Assembly (NCBI GenBank): GCA_021789355.1
Contig: JAJYJR010000398.1
Span: 1 to 5,815 of the forward strand
Source: Chloroflexota bacterium
GTDB lineage: Bacteria > Chloroflexota > Limnocylindria > Limnocylindrales > CSP1-4
Length of the DNA: 5,815 bases
Direction: 5' to 3'
Below, in pieces: positions 5,458 to 5,815 of the stretch. The translations under genes were made by a program, and so were the position numbers. Numbering within the stretch: position 1 is the first letter of the stretch; each line of letters opens with the position of its first letter. Under the pieces are notes generated by a model that saw only the letters and a program-made list of their open reading frames with translations, made no database searches and had not been told where the DNA came from.

Positions 5458-5815
5458 TCAGCCCGCGCCGGGAGTGGCGTCGTGCCACCCGGAACCAGAC
5501 GGCCGGAGCGCGCCCGCGACCTGCCATCCGCGATAGCCGCGCCGGAACCCCGCAGCCGCGAGTTGCGCGGCGTACGGGGACAGCGCGGAATCCACGCCGT
5601 CGATGCGGGCCAGCTGCAGCGCGCGGAGCCGGCCGTCGGACACCAGGCCAGCGAGGGCACGCAGCGCCGCCTCGGCCGCGCCGGGCCGGCCGAACGCCGG
5701 CAGGGTGCGGAGGGCGCGCCCGCCACGCTCGAGGAACGCCACCGGCTCGCCGTCCAGCAGCACGACGTGGGCGCCCGCCACCCGGGCCGCGGCGCCGTGC
5801 CCCTCGCCGGGGCGC
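5458..5815 (-). CDS. lhr: C-terminal end of an Lhr-type ATP-dependent helicase, partial, 5' end off the right edge
   Basis: The minus-strand frame is open from the right edge to a TGA at 5460-5458 and gives the last 118 residues of a larger protein. GAHVVLLDGEPVAFLERGGRALRTL, then ALRALAGLVSDGRLRALQLARIDG, then LAAAGFRRGYRGWQV match the far C-terminus of Lhr-type superfamily 2 helicases (usually about 1,500 residues), which translocate on single-stranded DNA and act in DNA repair in mycobacteria and relatives. The Walker and DEAD-box motifs would lie beyond the window, so catalysis cannot be judged. A GTG at 5781 could be mistaken for a start, but the family pattern continues upstream of it (AAARVAGAHVV), so it is internal. 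The final residues, about 100-118, are Gly/Ser/Pro-rich and look like a disordered tail. It converges on the glycosyltransferase gene with a 70-base gap. Confidence 0.75.
   Translation of the reverse strand, partial: RPGEGHGAAARVAGAHVVLLDGEPVAFLERGGRALRTLPAFGRPGAAEAALRALAGLVSDGRLRALQLARIDGVDSALSPYAAQLAAAGFRRGYRGWQVAGALRPSGSGWHDATPGAG

Noticed and set aside
4325..5536. Plus-strand frame of 403 codons and minus-strand frame of 398 codons (4530-5726) over the glycosyltransferase.
   Set aside because: The GT87 frame has membrane segments and family motifs. These other two have only Arg/Pro/Gly/Gln-rich translations typical of shadow frames.
1..5815. tRNA or rRNA genes, CRISPR arrays, insertion sequences, phage or defence genes.
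   Set aside because: None were seen on reading both strands. The only repeats found are the three-copy 19-bp array and short inverted repeats; there are no spacer arrays or transposase-like frames.

Overview
This window is a compact, very GC-rich piece of an ordinary bacterial chromosome. Synonymous third positions are almost all G or C, so nearly every frame stays open. Composition, the leaderless-looking promoters and the gene families fit Chloroflexota (Limnocylindria-like) or Actinomycetota. The sequence alone cannot decide between these, and there is no rRNA or other marker gene.

Layout, left to right: (1) Bases 1-805, minus strand, hold the N-terminal 268 codons of a cobalamin-independent methionine synthase (MetE C-terminal-domain-like) protein that runs off the left edge. 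(2) Bases 806-985 are a divergent promoter region holding three tandem 19-bp direct repeats. (3) Bases 986-2656, plus, encode a gamma-glutamyltransferase-like Ntn hydrolase whose Thr nucleophile is intact but whose canonical glutamate-binding residues are changed. (4) Bases 2657-2788 are a leader with a strong TATACT box and a hairpin next to the ribosome binding site. (5) Bases 2789-3067, plus, encode a 92-residue unrecognised protein ending in a CxxC motif. (6) Bases 3025-4338, minus, encode an M20 metallopeptidase of the glutamate carboxypeptidase (CPG2) type, whose 3' end overlaps the small gene by 43 bases tail to tail. (7) Bases 4339-4427 are a divergent promoter region of 89 bases. (8) Bases 4428-5387, plus, encode a polytopic GT87/DUF2029-type glycosyltransferase. 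(9) Bases 5388-5457 are a convergent gap. (10) Bases 5458-5815, minus, hold the C-terminal 118 codons of an Lhr-type ATP-dependent helicase that runs off the right edge.

The genes do not form one operon: orientations alternate (minus, plus, plus, minus, plus, minus) and each start has its own promoter-like signal. The GGT-like enzyme and the M20 peptidase could both act on glutamyl or acyl-amide substrates, and the MetE-like protein belongs to sulfur amino-acid or methyl-transfer chemistry, but no shared pathway can be shown from the sequence. I see no tRNA, rRNA, CRISPR array, insertion sequence, phage gene or defence system. The points most worth following are the 19-bp repeat array, the altered active sites of the MetE-like and GGT-like proteins, the hairpin leader and convergent overlap of the small cysteine protein, and the Gly/Pro-rich insert in the M20 enzyme.
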